Shown: positions 33,498 through 41,333 of the stretch, one piece after another
Layout of the letters: every line of letters begins with the position of its first letter
How positions within the stretch are numbered: the first letter of the stretch is position 1
From: Bacillota bacterium
GTDB taxonomy: Bacteria; Bacillota; Sulfobacillia; Fermentithermobacillales; Fermentithermobacillaceae
DNA: 41,333 bases
Direction: 5' to 3'
NCBI GenBank assembly: GCA_012841065.1
Contig: DUVI01000031.1
Location: 1-41,333, forward strand
The notes under the pieces: model-generated
Told to the model about the DNA's origin: nothing
Database searches by the model: none
What the model saw: the letters and a program-made list of their open reading frames with translations, nothing else
Made by a program: the position numbers and the translations under genes

Positions 33498-34457
33498 TTG
33501 ACCCAGTACAACACAAGAGCTCTGGTTGAAAGCGCACTTCTGGCCGTTATCGGGATGATACTGGTATTGCTGGGCAAGTACGTGCCGTTAATCGGCTTCA
33601 TCGCCTTGCTTCTGTGGCCTTTGCCGTCAGCTCTTGTAGTCCTCCGCCACGGAATGCGCTGGGGAGTAATGGCATCCATTCTCACGGCGCTGTGCCTAAC
33701 GCTTTTCATGAACTGGATAACCGCTTTCGGCCTATGGGTTCAGTTCGGGCTTACAGGGCTCACTTTTGGGTACGCGGTGACTAAGCAATATTCCCCTGCT
33801 AAGATCATAGTAGTTACGAGCATCGCTTTTCTCATAGGTGCCTTCAGTTGGTTACTGTTCACTTATCTGCTCACAGGACATACACCTATGCAGCTCATCG
33901 ATGAACTACTAAGAGCATGGCAGACTTCAGCCGAACTCACTGAAAGGGTGCTGGGAACTAACCCGTTTGTAGACATGATTCAAGATTTTGATACCATGAA
34001 AGCGCTGCTTATCAGGTTGCTGCCGTCGGGGTTGGTCCTGTCGGCGCTGTTTCAATCCTATCTCAACTACGAAGTGCTAAGGCGCGTACTGAGCAGGCTT
34101 GGCCACAACCTGGAGCCGTTGCCCCCGTTTTCCAGGTGGATCCTGCCTGAATACATCGCTCACGCCACCATAATCAGCTGCATGGCAGCCGAGTTAGGAA
34201 TACGCTACAACCTGCCTCTTGTGGAGCAGGCGGGCCAGAGCGTATTTACGGCGTTGTCTCTGTTGTTGCTTATCGAAACCGCTTCTGTAATCTCATACTA
34301 CATATCAAAACATGACTTGCCCAAGTTCTTCTCTGCGTTAGCCATCTTCTACGTCATAGCCAATCCTGTTTTGAACGTGCTGTCAGTATTTTTTGGTATC
34401 ATAGATATACTTTTCGATGTCCGTCAGTTGCGATATGGTTACCTAAACGATATGTGA
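33498..34457 (+). CDS. DUF2232 (YybS-like) multi-pass membrane protein
   Basis: This 319-residue protein has about eight hydrophobic helices and matches the DUF2232 family by layout (TRALVESALLAVIGMILVLL lead, RLLPSGLVLSALFQSYLNY and LPPFSRWILPEY segments). Function is unknown; some relatives resemble the S components of ECF transporters. TTG 33498 is chosen since GGAGGG precedes it by 7 nt; an ATG at 33456 lies within the terminator-like hairpin. It normally precedes gdpP, rplI and dnaB; here rplI follows directly and gdpP is absent. Confidence 0.82.
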   Translation: MTQYNTRALVESALLAVIGMILVLLGKYVPLIGFIALLLWPLPSALVVLRHGMRWGVMASILTALCLTLFMNWITAFGLWVQFGLTGLTFGYAVTKQYSPAKIIVVTSIAFLIGAFSWLLFTYLLTGHTPMQLIDELLRAWQTSAELTERVLGTNPFVDMIQDFDTMKALLIRLLPSGLVLSALFQSYLNYEVLRRVLSRLGHNLEPLPPFSRWILPEYIAHATIISCMAAELGIRYNLPLVEQAGQSVFTALSLLLLIETASVISYYISKHDLPKFFSALAIFYVIANPVLNVLSVFFGIIDILFDVRQLRYGYLNDM

Positions 34458-34505
34458 CGGCGGAAGTATTGCTTTATAATTGTCAAAACAGGCTGCGGCA
34501 CCGGT

Positions 34506-34525
34506 GTGCCGCCTTTCGGCGGTGC
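34506..34525 (+). promoter_or_regulatory. Hairpin in the rplI leader
   Basis: An 8-bp stem (CCGCC/GGCGG core, extended through a G-U pair) with a TTTC loop lies 9 nt before the rplI ribosome site. It has no T-tract, so it is not a simple terminator. It could be an RNA processing site or a control element for L9. Low confidence. Confidence 0.35.
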
Positions 34526-34546
34526 TGTGCGAAAGGAGGAACAAAG

Positions 34547-34999
34547 ATGGACGTTGTTCTCAAACAAGATGTGGCCGGCCTGGGGAAAGCCGGGGACTTG
34601 GTGAAGGTTAAGGACGGCTATGCCCGCAACTACCTTATCCCAAGGGGGCTTGCCGTACCTGCCACCGAAGGTGCGTTGAGGCAGAGACGTACTCTCAAAG
34701 ATGCTCAGCAAAAGAAAGAACTGAGAATAAAAGCCGAGGCTGAAAAACACGCTGATAAGCTCAGGGGAAAAACCTTGGTATTTCACGCGAAGACCGGGAA
34801 CGGCCGGATTTTCGGCTCCATTACTTCCCAGGATATTGCGAAAAAGATCCAGTCGGAGTTCAAAATACCGGTGGACAAAAGAAGAGTGTTGCTCTCTGAA
34901 AACCTGAAACAACTGGGCGCCCATACAGTCGAGATCCAACTCCATCCTGAAGTGAGGGTTGAAGTGATCATTGACATACAACCGGAAGGAGGACAATAG
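34547..34999 (+). CDS. rplI: 50S ribosomal protein L9
   Basis: This 150-residue protein begins MDVVLKQDVAGLGKAGDLV and continues VKDGYARNYLIPRGLA, the L9 signature. A long central helix (about 40-75) joins the N-terminal RNA-binding domain to the C-terminal domain. ATG 34547 has AAGGAGG upstream; the frame is open earlier but without similarity. lonC follows 1 nt later. Confidence 0.97.
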   Translation: MDVVLKQDVAGLGKAGDLVKVKDGYARNYLIPRGLAVPATEGALRQRRTLKDAQQKKELRIKAEAEKHADKLRGKTLVFHAKTGNGRIFGSITSQDIAKKIQSEFKIPVDKRRVLLSENLKQLGAHTVEIQLHPEVRVEVIIDIQPEGGQ

Positions 35000-35000
35000 G

Positions 35001-36917
35001 GTGGCCCAGAAAGGTAAAAGCCTCGTGGGAGCAGACAATGAAGAAGCGCTAAAAAAGCGCATTGGCGCTATGTTCAGGTTTCTCGCGTCAGTTTACGGGC
35101 CTGAAGGGCTTGTGCTGAAAGCAGGTAAACTCGGAGCTCTCAGAGGGATGAAATCTCAAGATCTTCTCCAGCAAGTAGTTGCGTTGCAGAAGGTGGTGTA
35201 CGAGGACCCCACAATTGGAGCGTATCCCTCGCTAGATGAGATCCCGGACATTCTCGAGGAATGTCAGGAAGAAATAGCTGAACACATTGCACGCCATTCG
35301 ATCGAGCAGGAAATTGAGGATCTGGTATCCAGGAAAATGCAGGAGAAGCATGAGGAGTACCTTAGAGAGATCAAGAAAGAGATCCTGCTTGATAACAGCA
35401 GCCCTGAGACTGAGCAGACGCAAGAGAAACTCAAGAATCTCTTGAAACTGGAAAAGCGATCTCTTGCGAGATCTGCCTTGACGATTCTCCGGCCCAGGTC
35501 GCTTAAGCAGATAATAGGGCAGGACAGGGCGATCCAAGCCCTGCTTGCGAAGATTGCAAGTCCGTATCCTCAGCACGTGATCTTGTACGGGCCGCCTGGG
35601 GTAGGCAAGACTTCCGCTGCGAGGCTTGTGCTTCAAGAAGCGAAGCGGCTGCCGTTTTCGCCCTTTGCGAAAAGTGCTCCTTTCATCGAGACCGACGGCA
35701 CCACCCTGCGCTGGGATCCGCGGGAAATCACAAACCCGCTGTTAGGCTCGGTGCATGATCCCATTTACCAGGGCGCCAAACGGGACTTTGCCGACGGAGG
35801 CGTGCCGGAGCCCAAATTGGGGCTGGTCACTGCCGCAACAGGCGGGATTCTTTTCATAGACGAGATAGGGGAAATGGATCCTCTTCTCCAGAACAAGTTG
35901 CTGAAAGTGCTTGAGGATAAGCGGGTGTACTTCGATTCCTCATACTACGATCCCGAAGAACCCAGGGTGCCTGAGTACGTCAAGCGGTTGTTTACCCATG
36001 GGGCGCCTGCGGACTTTGTGCTTGTAGCTGCAACTACCAGGGAACCCGAGGAAATCAGCCCTGCGCTCAGGTCACGATGTGCCGAGGTGTTCTTTGACGC
36101 ACTTACTCCTGACCACATCGTACAGATAGTGAAAGGTGCCGCAAGAAGGCTCAGGGCCAAGATCAGCAATGAAGGGTGCCGGCTCATAGCCGACCACACC
36201 ATTGAAGCTAGACGGGCGGTTGGGCTGTTGGCTGATGCTTACGCAATCGCGCTTCACAATGCAGGCGGATATCCTGAGCGGGGTTTCCTGCCTATCACAG
36301 CTGAAGACGTGGCAGCGGTGATCGAGTCTGGCAGGATTGAGCCAAGCATCACCGCCAGGGCAAACCCCACTCTCGAAGTGGGCAAGATTTTCGGCCTGGG
36401 AGTGCTTGGCTATCTTGGCTCGGTAATTGAGATTGAGACGGTGACTTTTTCCGCACGGCAACCAGGCAAGGGTACCATGCGAATGAACGAGACTGCAGGG
36501 TCCATGGTGAAAGACTCGCTGTTTAACGCAGCGTCTGCCCTGAGGAAATGTTTCGACATAGACCTGTACAATTGGGATATTCACGTAAACATAATCGGAG
36601 GTGCAAGAATAGACGGCCCTTCAGCGGGATTAGCCATAACCTTGGCGGTGTTTTCAGCGATAACGGGACTGCCCATCCGCCAGGATGTGGCGGTTACCGG
36701 CGAGGTGTCTTTGACTGGCCAGATCAAGCCCATTGGCGGGGTGTACGAAAAGATATACGGCGCAAAGCAAGCGGGGATGAAGTCCATCATTGTTCCTTAC
36801 GATAATGCCAGGGGGATAAAGCAGATCCGGGGGATAGAAGTAGTGTACGTCAGGCATCTCCAAGACGCCCTGGATCATGTATGCCCTGGCTGGAGAGAGT
36901 CGTATTCTTGCGCCTAG
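35001..36917 (+). CDS. lonC: ATP-dependent protease LonC
   Basis: This 638-residue protein has an N-terminal helical region (1-150, with a coiled coil at 85-150), an AAA+ ATPase with Walker A GPPGVGKT (197-204) and Walker B GGILFIDEIG (281-290), and a C-terminal Lon protease domain with catalytic S541 (DGPSAG) and K584 (VYEKIYGAKQAG). The missing LonA N-domain and the large insert in the ATPase fit the LonC subfamily rather than LonA or LonB (no membrane segment). LonC of Meiothermus is reported to have lost ATPase function; Walker motifs here look intact. GTG 35001 has AAGGAGG 9 nt upstream. Confidence 0.88.
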   Translation: MAQKGKSLVGADNEEALKKRIGAMFRFLASVYGPEGLVLKAGKLGALRGMKSQDLLQQVVALQKVVYEDPTIGAYPSLDEIPDILEECQEEIAEHIARHSIEQEIEDLVSRKMQEKHEEYLREIKKEILLDNSSPETEQTQEKLKNLLKLEKRSLARSALTILRPRSLKQIIGQDRAIQALLAKIASPYPQHVILYGPPGVGKTSAARLVLQEAKRLPFSPFAKSAPFIETDGTTLRWDPREITNPLLGSVHDPIYQGAKRDFADGGVPEPKLGLVTAATGGILFIDEIGEMDPLLQNKLLKVLEDKRVYFDSSYYDPEEPRVPEYVKRLFTHGAPADFVLVAATTREPEEISPALRSRCAEVFFDALTPDHIVQIVKGAARRLRAKISNEGCRLIADHTIEARRAVGLLADAYAIALHNAGGYPERGFLPITAEDVAAVIESGRIEPSITARANPTLEVGKIFGLGVLGYLGSVIEIETVTFSARQPGKGTMRMNETAGSMVKDSLFNAASALRKCFDIDLYNWDIHVNIIGGARIDGPSAGLAITLAVFSAITGLPIRQDVAVTGEVSLTGQIKPIGGVYEKIYGAKQAGMKSIIVPYDNARGIKQIRGIEVVYVRHLQDALDHVCPGWRESYSCA

Positions 36918-36935
36918 AAATGAGGAGGAATTAGG

Positions 36936-38270
36936 TTGTCTCAGACGCCACAAAGGGTACCGCCTCAAAACATAGAAGCGGAAGAAGCAGTCATCGGTTC
37001 GATGCTTATAGAGCAAAGCGCAGTAATCACGGCCCTTGAGATGCTCACGGCCGAGGATTTTTACAAAGAAACTCACAGGATAATCTTCAAAGCCATGACC
37101 GAAATCGCCGATAGGATGGAACCTGTGGACCTGGTCACTTTATCGGACACGCTAAGGGCCCAAGGCGTTTTGGAGCAAATCGGAGGCGCCGCTGAACTGG
37201 CGAGGCTTGCCAACTTCGTGCCGACGGCGGCAAACGTTGAGTATTATGCGAAAATCGTTGCAGAAAAGGCGGTGCTCAGGCGGTTGATTGGCGCCGCTAC
37301 CCAGATTGCATCCACGGCGTATGGCTCCCAGTACGATGTGGACGAGATCCTTGACATGGCCGAGGAAACCATATTCAGTATTTCCCAGGGACGGAGCCAC
37401 CAGGGCTACGTGCAACTGAAAGATGTACTCGTAGAGACAATGGAGAAACTTGAGTACCTTGCGTCTAACAGGGGCGAAGTGATAGGCCTTCCCAGCGGGC
37501 TTAGCGATCTGGATTCGCTAACATTAGGTTTCCAACCGTCTGATCTCATAATCCTTGCAGCCCGCCCGTCGGTGGGAAAAACCTCTTTGGGGCTCAACAT
37601 TGCACGGAATGCGGCGATAAAGACGGGTTCTACAGTGATCATTTTCTGCCTGGAGATGTCCAGGGAGCAGGTGGCCCAGCGGCTCTTGTGTTCCGAGGCC
37701 GCAATCAACAGCCAGAAGCTTCGCAGCGGCTTTATAAGCGGTGATGATGAGTGGCGCAGGTTGTCCATTGCCTTGGGCAGGCTGGGCGAAGCCAAGATCT
37801 TCATCGATGATACTCCAGGGGTTTCAGTGATGGAATTAAGAGCTAAGGCGAGGCGCATTAAGGCAGAACACGGGCTTGGCTTGATCGTAATCGACTACCT
37901 ACAGCTCATGAGAGGCAGGAAACTGGAAAACCGGCAACAAGAGATTTCCGAAATATCCAGATCTCTCAAAGGGCTGGCGCGGGAACTTGACGTGCCTGTG
38001 ATTGCCATGTCCCAGCTATCCAGGGCTGTGGAGCAGCGCCAGGACCGAAGGCCCATGCTATCTGACCTCAGGGAATCTGGGGCGATTGAGCAGGACGCAG
38101 ACGTAGTGATGTTTCTGTACACGGACCCGGAACTTGAACAAAACAACGCCATCGAACTCATCATTGCCAAACAGCGGAACGGCCCCACAGGGTCGATAAA
38201 GCTGTTCTTCTCGCGGGAAGTCTGCCGGTTCGGCGATCTTGACGTGATACACACTCCCGGGGCGTCCTGA
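36936..38270 (+). CDS. dnaB: Replicative DNA helicase DnaB
   Basis: This 444-residue hexameric helicase (named DnaC in Bacillus) unwinds DNA ahead of the polymerase. PPQNIEAEEAVIGSML opens the N-terminal domain. Walker A is ARPSVGKT at 209-216, and Walker B is LIVIDYLQLM at 316-325. MSQLSRAVEQR and SDLRESGAIEQDADVV are conserved. TTG 36936 has GAGGAGG upstream. It is a natural partner for the DUF721/DciA-like candidate loader encoded at 10702. It contains no intein. Confidence 0.96.
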   Translation: MSQTPQRVPPQNIEAEEAVIGSMLIEQSAVITALEMLTAEDFYKETHRIIFKAMTEIADRMEPVDLVTLSDTLRAQGVLEQIGGAAELARLANFVPTAANVEYYAKIVAEKAVLRRLIGAATQIASTAYGSQYDVDEILDMAEETIFSISQGRSHQGYVQLKDVLVETMEKLEYLASNRGEVIGLPSGLSDLDSLTLGFQPSDLIILAARPSVGKTSLGLNIARNAAIKTGSTVIIFCLEMSREQVAQRLLCSEAAINSQKLRSGFISGDDEWRRLSIALGRLGEAKIFIDDTPGVSVMELRAKARRIKAEHGLGLIVIDYLQLMRGRKLENRQQEISEISRSLKGLARELDVPVIAMSQLSRAVEQRQDRRPMLSDLRESGAIEQDADVVMFLYTDPELEQNNAIELIIAKQRNGPTGSIKLFFSREVCRFGDLDVIHTPGAS

Positions 38271-38338
38271 GCATAATAAGCTCAGTTTGCCGGCGCTTGA
38301 CTAAATGGTTATTCCACACATGTATAGGAGGTTGGCTT

Positions 38339-39718
38339 TTGACCGTATGGGATGTGATCATCGTAGGTGCAGGGCCTGCAGGAATTTTTGCAGCTTTGGA
38401 GCTGTGCAGGAAAACTCCGGAGCTGTCAGTGCTGATCCTCGACAAAGGGCATGACCTGGAAACGCGGAAATGTCCCGGGCGCGGGATAATGGGAGGCTGC
38501 CTTAAATGCGATTTGTGTTCAATCACGTGCGGATGGGGTGGCGCAGGAGCTTTCAGCGACGGCAAACTCACTTTGACCAACCGGTTCGGAGGGTTTCTCC
38601 ACGAATATCTCTCACAAAGCGGGCTTCTTGAGCTCATACACTACATCGACGGCATTTGGTTGGAATTCGGGGCAACAGACAGGATATTCGGCACTGAGAA
38701 ATCCGCCATATCAGAACTTGTGCGCAGGGCAGCCACTGCCGGTCTGGAGTTGATACCGGCGCCTATCAGGCATTTGGGCAGTGATAACAGCCCCAAGATT
38801 CTCAATAACATGTATGAATACCTCAAGCCCCGGGTTGCTGTAAGGATGCTATCAGAAGTGAAACAGATCATCGTCCACGATAACAAGGTGCAAGGCGTGA
38901 TACTGGCCGACGGCAGTGAGGAGCGGTGTAGGTACCTTATAGCAGCGCCCGGGCGGGAGGGCTCATCGTGGTTTTCGGAAGAAGCAATGCGGCTGCAGCT
39001 TACCCAGGAGATAAACCCGGTGGATATCGGCGTAAGGGTTGAGATACCTGCGGTGATAGCTGACGACATAACCGAAAAAGTGTGGGAACCCAAGATTCAC
39101 TACTACTCCCGGGCATTTGATGATCTCATCAGAACCTTTTGCGTGTGTCCGAGGGGCGAGGTAGTGATCGAAAACACCGGCGGGGTCGTTACCGTCAACG
39201 GGCACTCGTGGAGCGGCTACTCTACCGATAACACCAACTTTGCGCTGTTGGTTTCCAAGACGTTTACCCAGCCTTTCAGAAAACCCATAACTTACGGCAA
39301 ATACATCGCCAGCCTTGCCAATATGCTGGGAGGAGGGGTCATCGTCCAGAGGCTCGGGGACTTGTGGGAAGGGCGGCGGTCAACTGAGAAACGGCTGGCC
39401 AAGAGCATGGTTGAACCTACTCTCAAAGAGGCAACCCCCGGGGACCTCACCCTGGTATTGCCGTACAGGTATATCCAGAATATCCTTGAGATGCTCAAGG
39501 CGCTCAACAACCTTATGCCGGGGATATGGGCCAAGCATACGTTGCTCTACGGGGTAGAAGTCAAATTCTATTCGGCCAGGGTAAAAGTGTCAGAAGATAT
39601 GAGCACCGAAATAGAAGGGTTGTACGCAGTAGGCGACGGTGCGGGCATCACCAGGAGCTTAGCCCAGGCGTCGGTTTCGGGGGTGCTTGCTGCAAGAGGG
39701 ATATCGGCGCGCGGCTGA
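38339..39718 (+). CDS. FAD-dependent oxidoreductase (COG2509 type) with CxxCxxCxxxC motif
   Basis: This 459-residue protein has the FAD/NAD fold opening VWDVIIVGAGPAGIFAALE (3-21), with E/D at the end of strand 2 (LILDKGHDLE). After CPGRG comes CLKCDLCSITCGWGGAGAFS, with cysteines C54, C57, C60 and C64 spaced like a [4Fe-4S] ligand set, then SDGKLTL. The C-terminal GLYAVGDGAG motif closes the FAD site. The family is uncharacterised dehydrogenases. TTG 38339 has GGAGG 8 nt upstream. It follows dnaB by 68 nt and precedes tRNA genes; no partner redox gene is adjacent. Confidence 0.84.
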   Translation: MTVWDVIIVGAGPAGIFAALELCRKTPELSVLILDKGHDLETRKCPGRGIMGGCLKCDLCSITCGWGGAGAFSDGKLTLTNRFGGFLHEYLSQSGLLELIHYIDGIWLEFGATDRIFGTEKSAISELVRRAATAGLELIPAPIRHLGSDNSPKILNNMYEYLKPRVAVRMLSEVKQIIVHDNKVQGVILADGSEERCRYLIAAPGREGSSWFSEEAMRLQLTQEINPVDIGVRVEIPAVIADDITEKVWEPKIHYYSRAFDDLIRTFCVCPRGEVVIENTGGVVTVNGHSWSGYSTDNTNFALLVSKTFTQPFRKPITYGKYIASLANMLGGGVIVQRLGDLWEGRRSTEKRLAKSMVEPTLKEATPGDLTLVLPYRYIQNILEMLKALNNLMPGIWAKHTLLYGVEVKFYSARVKVSEDMSTEIEGLYAVGDGAGITRSLAQASVSGVLAARGISARG

Positions 39719-39818
39719 CTTTGTTGGGGTTTTCAAACACTGTCAGACCCGCTTAACCCCAGACTTCTGAAACCGGTAGATTGGTCGGTTATCATGCACT
39801 TACGGCAGATCAACCTCG

Positions 39819-39847
39819 TTGATTTTGGGCATCAGATGTGATAATAT
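39819..39847 (+). promoter_or_regulatory. Promoter for the tRNA-Ser/Arg cluster
   Basis: TTGATT (39819-39824) and TAATAT (39842-39847) are 17 nt apart. They lie 49 nt before tRNA-Ser(TGA) in a 177-nt gap, which otherwise holds a weak stem (39725-39761). Confidence 0.65.
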
Positions 39848-39895
39848 TGGCATTCGAAAGCCGGATATGAAGGTGCCCGGCTCTCTTTATCCGGT

Positions 39896-39985
39896 GGAGG
39901 GGTGGCAGAGCGGTTGAATGCGGCGGTCTTGAAAACCGTTGAGGGTTCACGCCCTCCGTGGGTTCGAATCCCACCTCCTCCGCCA
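39896..39985 (+). tRNA. tRNA-Ser(TGA)
   Basis: The cloverleaf has a long variable arm, as serine tRNAs do. The acceptor GGAGGGG pairs with CTCCTCC, the anticodon loop is CTTGAAA (anticodon TGA, codons UCA and others), and the T-loop is TTCGAAT. CCA is encoded. Confidence 0.96.
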
Positions 39986-40056
39986 CTAGCATGAAATGCT
40001 CAGACATGTTAATATATTCGTGCGGCAGATGCCGCAAGAGCAATGCGGTGTATTGC

Positions 40057-40147
40057 GGAGAGGTCGCCTAGAGGCCGAGGGCGACGGTTTGCTAAACCGT
40101 TAAGGGGGTACACCCCTTCGAGGGTTCGAATCCCTCCCTCTCCGCCA
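40057..40147 (+). tRNA. tRNA-Ser(GCT)
   Basis: Acceptor GGAGAGG/CCTCTCC, anticodon loop TTGCTAA (anticodon GCT, codons AGC/AGU), a long variable arm (AAGGGGGTACACCCCTT) and T-loop TTCGAAT. CCA is encoded. Confidence 0.96.
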
Positions 40148-40159
40148 TCAAGTCAAGAT

Positions 40160-40236
40160 GCGCCTGTAGCTCAATTGGATAGAGCGACAGACTACGGATC
40201 TGTAGGTTGTGGGTTCAAATCCCGCCGGGCGCACCA
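40160..40236 (+). tRNA. tRNA-Arg(ACG)
   Basis: Acceptor GCGCCTG/CGGGCGC, anticodon stem ACAGA/TCTGT and loop CTACGGA. The anticodon ACG must be deaminated to ICG by TadA to read CGU, CGC and CGA; tadA lies 147 nt downstream. CCA is encoded. Confidence 0.96.
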
Positions 40237-40273
40237 CCTTATACCGATATACACCGGCGTTGCCGCGAACTGT

Positions 40274-40352
40274 GCGCCCGTAGCTCAGGCGGATAGAGCG
40301 GGGGATTCCTAATCCCCGTCTGCCGGAGGTTCGAGTCCTCCCGGGCGCACCA
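40274..40352 (+). tRNA. tRNA-Arg(CCT)
   Basis: Acceptor GCGCCCG/CGGGCGC, anticodon stem GGGGA/TCCCC, loop TTCCTAA (anticodon CCT, codon AGG) and T-arm GGAGG/CCTCC. The variable loop has seven bases, so the gene is slightly long. CCA is encoded. Confidence 0.95.
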
Positions 40353-40382
40353 ATTGTTCCTAGCCAATGTGAGGCTGGTAGT

Positions 40383-40895
40383 TTGAGCGATATAAAGGGC
40401 GAACAAAGCAGTCAATTGGCCAATATCGGATGTGCCGGTGGCCATGAATACGGCATAGAACTGGCACTGGAGCAAGCGCGCAAAGCGTATTCCAAGGGTG
40501 AGGTGCCAGTAGGGGCTGTTATCCTGAAAGACGGTGTGGTCATAGGCCAGGGGCACAACCTCAAGGAGACTTTGAAAGACCCTACGGCTCATGCGGAGAT
40601 ACTGGCCATACGCGAAGCAGCCCGGCACGAAGCAGGGTGGAGGATTCTTGACGCCACAATGTATGTGACCGTGGAGCCTTGCCCTATGTGCGCAGGTGCC
40701 ATAGTGATGGCCAGGATTCCGAGGCTTGTCATAGGCACCAAGGACCCGCGAACAGGAGCATGTGGGTCGTTGTGGAACATCGTATGTGACAAGCGGCTCA
40801 ACCACAGGGTTGAAGTGATCACCGGAATTAAAGAGCACGAGTGCCGGAAATTGTTGGAAGAGTTCTTCTTTGAATTAAGGCAGAAAGACACTTGA
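40383..40895 (+). CDS. tadA: tRNA(adenine34) deaminase TadA
   Basis: This 170-residue enzyme converts adenosine to inosine at the wobble base of tRNA-Arg(ACG). Zinc and catalytic motifs are present: HAE in TAHAEILAI (His ligand and catalytic Glu) and PCPMCAG (two Cys ligands). The N-terminal 20 residues are extra compared with many homologues, so a later start cannot be excluded, though no later ribosome site is obvious. TTG 40383 has GAGG 9 nt upstream. Its substrate tRNA is encoded just upstream. The order tadA, then SRP RNA, is the same as in Bacillus, where dnaX follows. Confidence 0.95.
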   Translation: MSDIKGEQSSQLANIGCAGGHEYGIELALEQARKAYSKGEVPVGAVILKDGVVIGQGHNLKETLKDPTAHAEILAIREAARHEAGWRILDATMYVTVEPCPMCAGAIVMARIPRLVIGTKDPRTGACGSLWNIVCDKRLNHRVEVITGIKEHECRKLLEEFFFELRQKDT

Positions 40896-40948
40896 AAACT
40901 GAATATGTTCTAAAGTAATCTTAGTGGGGCAGCCTTTTCGATTCCCGA

Positions 40949-41038
40949 GGAGGGGTGTCGGAGTGGTTGAACGAGCCCGCCTCGAAAGCGGGTAGGCGTG
41001 CAAGCGCCTCGTGGGTTCGAATCCCACCCCCTCCGCCA
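40949..41038 (+). tRNA. tRNA-Ser(CGA)
   Basis: Acceptor GGAGGGG pairs with CCCCTCC, anticodon stem CCCGC/GCGGG, loop CTCGAAA (anticodon CGA, codon UCG), a long variable arm and T-loop TTCGAAT. CCA is encoded. Confidence 0.96.
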
Positions 41039-41061
41039 TAAGAGCTGCCTTTGGTGTGTAA

Positions 41062-41152
41062 GGAGGGATGTCCGAGCGGCTGAAGGAGCACGCCTGGAGA
41101 GCGTGTAGACGTGTTATGCGTCTCGTGGGTTCAAATCCCACTCCCTCCGCCA
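41062..41152 (+). tRNA. tRNA-Ser(GGA)
   Basis: Acceptor GGAGGGA/TCCCTCC, anticodon stem CACGC/GCGTG, loop CTGGAGA (anticodon GGA, codons UCC/UCU), a long variable arm and T-loop TTCAAAT. CCA is encoded. Confidence 0.96.
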
Positions 41153-41188
41153 TAATATCTATTAACTCAATTGATCTTGCTCAAAAAG

Positions 41189-41333
41189 TTTGGCCGTGCT
41201 AGACGGGGAGTTAGCGGTGCCCTGTAACCCGCAATCCGCTATAGCGGGGTTGAGGCTTATTTGAGGCCGGTTCTCTTTAGGGTCTGGCCATCGCGAGCGG
41301 CGTGGAAGGTTTGGTCCTGCGCAATGAGAACTC
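41189..41333 (+). ncRNA. ffs: Signal recognition particle RNA, large Firmicutes type (5' part)
   Basis: From about 41189 the sequence matches the Bacillus scRNA in its Alu-domain segment: GCCGTGCTAGACGGGGAG, then AGCGGTGCCCTGTAACCCGC and AATCCGCTATAGCGGGG, and later TTTGGTCCTGCGCAATGAGA. The window ends before the Ffh-binding loop (GGAA...), so it is truncated. The molecule guides membrane proteins to the Sec machinery with Ffh. In Bacillus dnaX follows; I expect the same here. Confidence 0.9.

Noticed and set aside
38297-38326. TTGACT/TGTATA promoter-like pair before the FAD gene.
   Set aside because: The predicted start would fall at or after the ribosome site, so it would be useless for this gene.
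39725-39761. TGGGGTT/AACCCCA stem after the FAD gene.
   Set aside because: The loop is 23 nt and no T-run follows, so it is a poor terminator.

Overview
The window is a chromosomal replication-origin region from an anaerobic, endospore-forming member of the Firmicutes (class Clostridia in the broad sense). Four things support this: the Bacillus/Clostridium origin gene order around dnaA and rpmH; a YyaC sporulation protein and soj/spo0J with a perfect parS site; a ferredoxin-dependent 2-oxoacid oxidoreductase; and a large Firmicutes-type SRP RNA at the right edge. I cannot name a genus. Starts are mostly preceded by strong GGAGG-type Shine-Dalgarno sites, and GTG and TTG starts are common.

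Origin. dnaA (minus) and rpmH (plus) diverge. DnaA boxes occur on both sides of dnaA: three perfect boxes at 15765-15796, and a second cluster in the dnaA-dnaN gap (13985-14160) next to four TAG repeats and an AT-rich stretch, which looks like a DnaA-trio unwinding element. Almost every gene points away from this origin.

Left arm (minus strand, read right to left): dnaA, dnaN, recF, a DUF721/DciA-like gene with a zinc ribbon, gyrB, gyrA, archease, rtcB, mtnP, mtnA and two paralogous double-AbrB zinc-ribbon genes. Several neighbours overlap by 4 nt or lie a few nt apart, so replication, topology, RNA-ligation and methylthioadenosine-salvage genes sit in one directional run. Beyond it are tRNA-Gly(CCC) and tRNA-Thr(CGT) with a good promoter, then porC, porD and the first codons of porA.

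Right arm (plus strand): rpmH, rnpA, yidD, yidC, jag; mnmE, mnmG, rsmG; a Noc-like ParB paralogue, soj, spo0J, parS; alr; an M23 peptidase with a bactofilin; a phosphoribosyltransferase; yyaC. One small gene (UPF0180/YkuS type) runs against the trend. A four-gene envelope cluster follows (TPR tail-anchor, membrane-anchored PQQ-like propeller, small membrane protein, CvpA-like). Next come DUF951, rpsF-ssb-rpsR, DUF2232, rplI, lonC, dnaB and a FAD-dependent oxidoreductase with a CxxCxxCxxxC motif. The usual gdpP gene is absent between DUF2232 and rplI.

Right end: tRNA-Ser(TGA), tRNA-Ser(GCT), tRNA-Arg(ACG), tRNA-Arg(CCT), tadA, tRNA-Ser(CGA), tRNA-Ser(GGA) and the 5' part of SRP RNA. tRNA-Arg(ACG) is the substrate of the adjacent TadA.

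There are no transposons, phage genes or CRISPR arrays. The best candidates for something undescribed are the tandem AbrB zinc-ribbon pair, the RtcB/archease/Mtn run attached to gyrA, the TPR/PQQ/CvpA envelope cluster, the Noc paralogue lacking the GERR motif, and the FAD protein with a possible iron-sulfur site.
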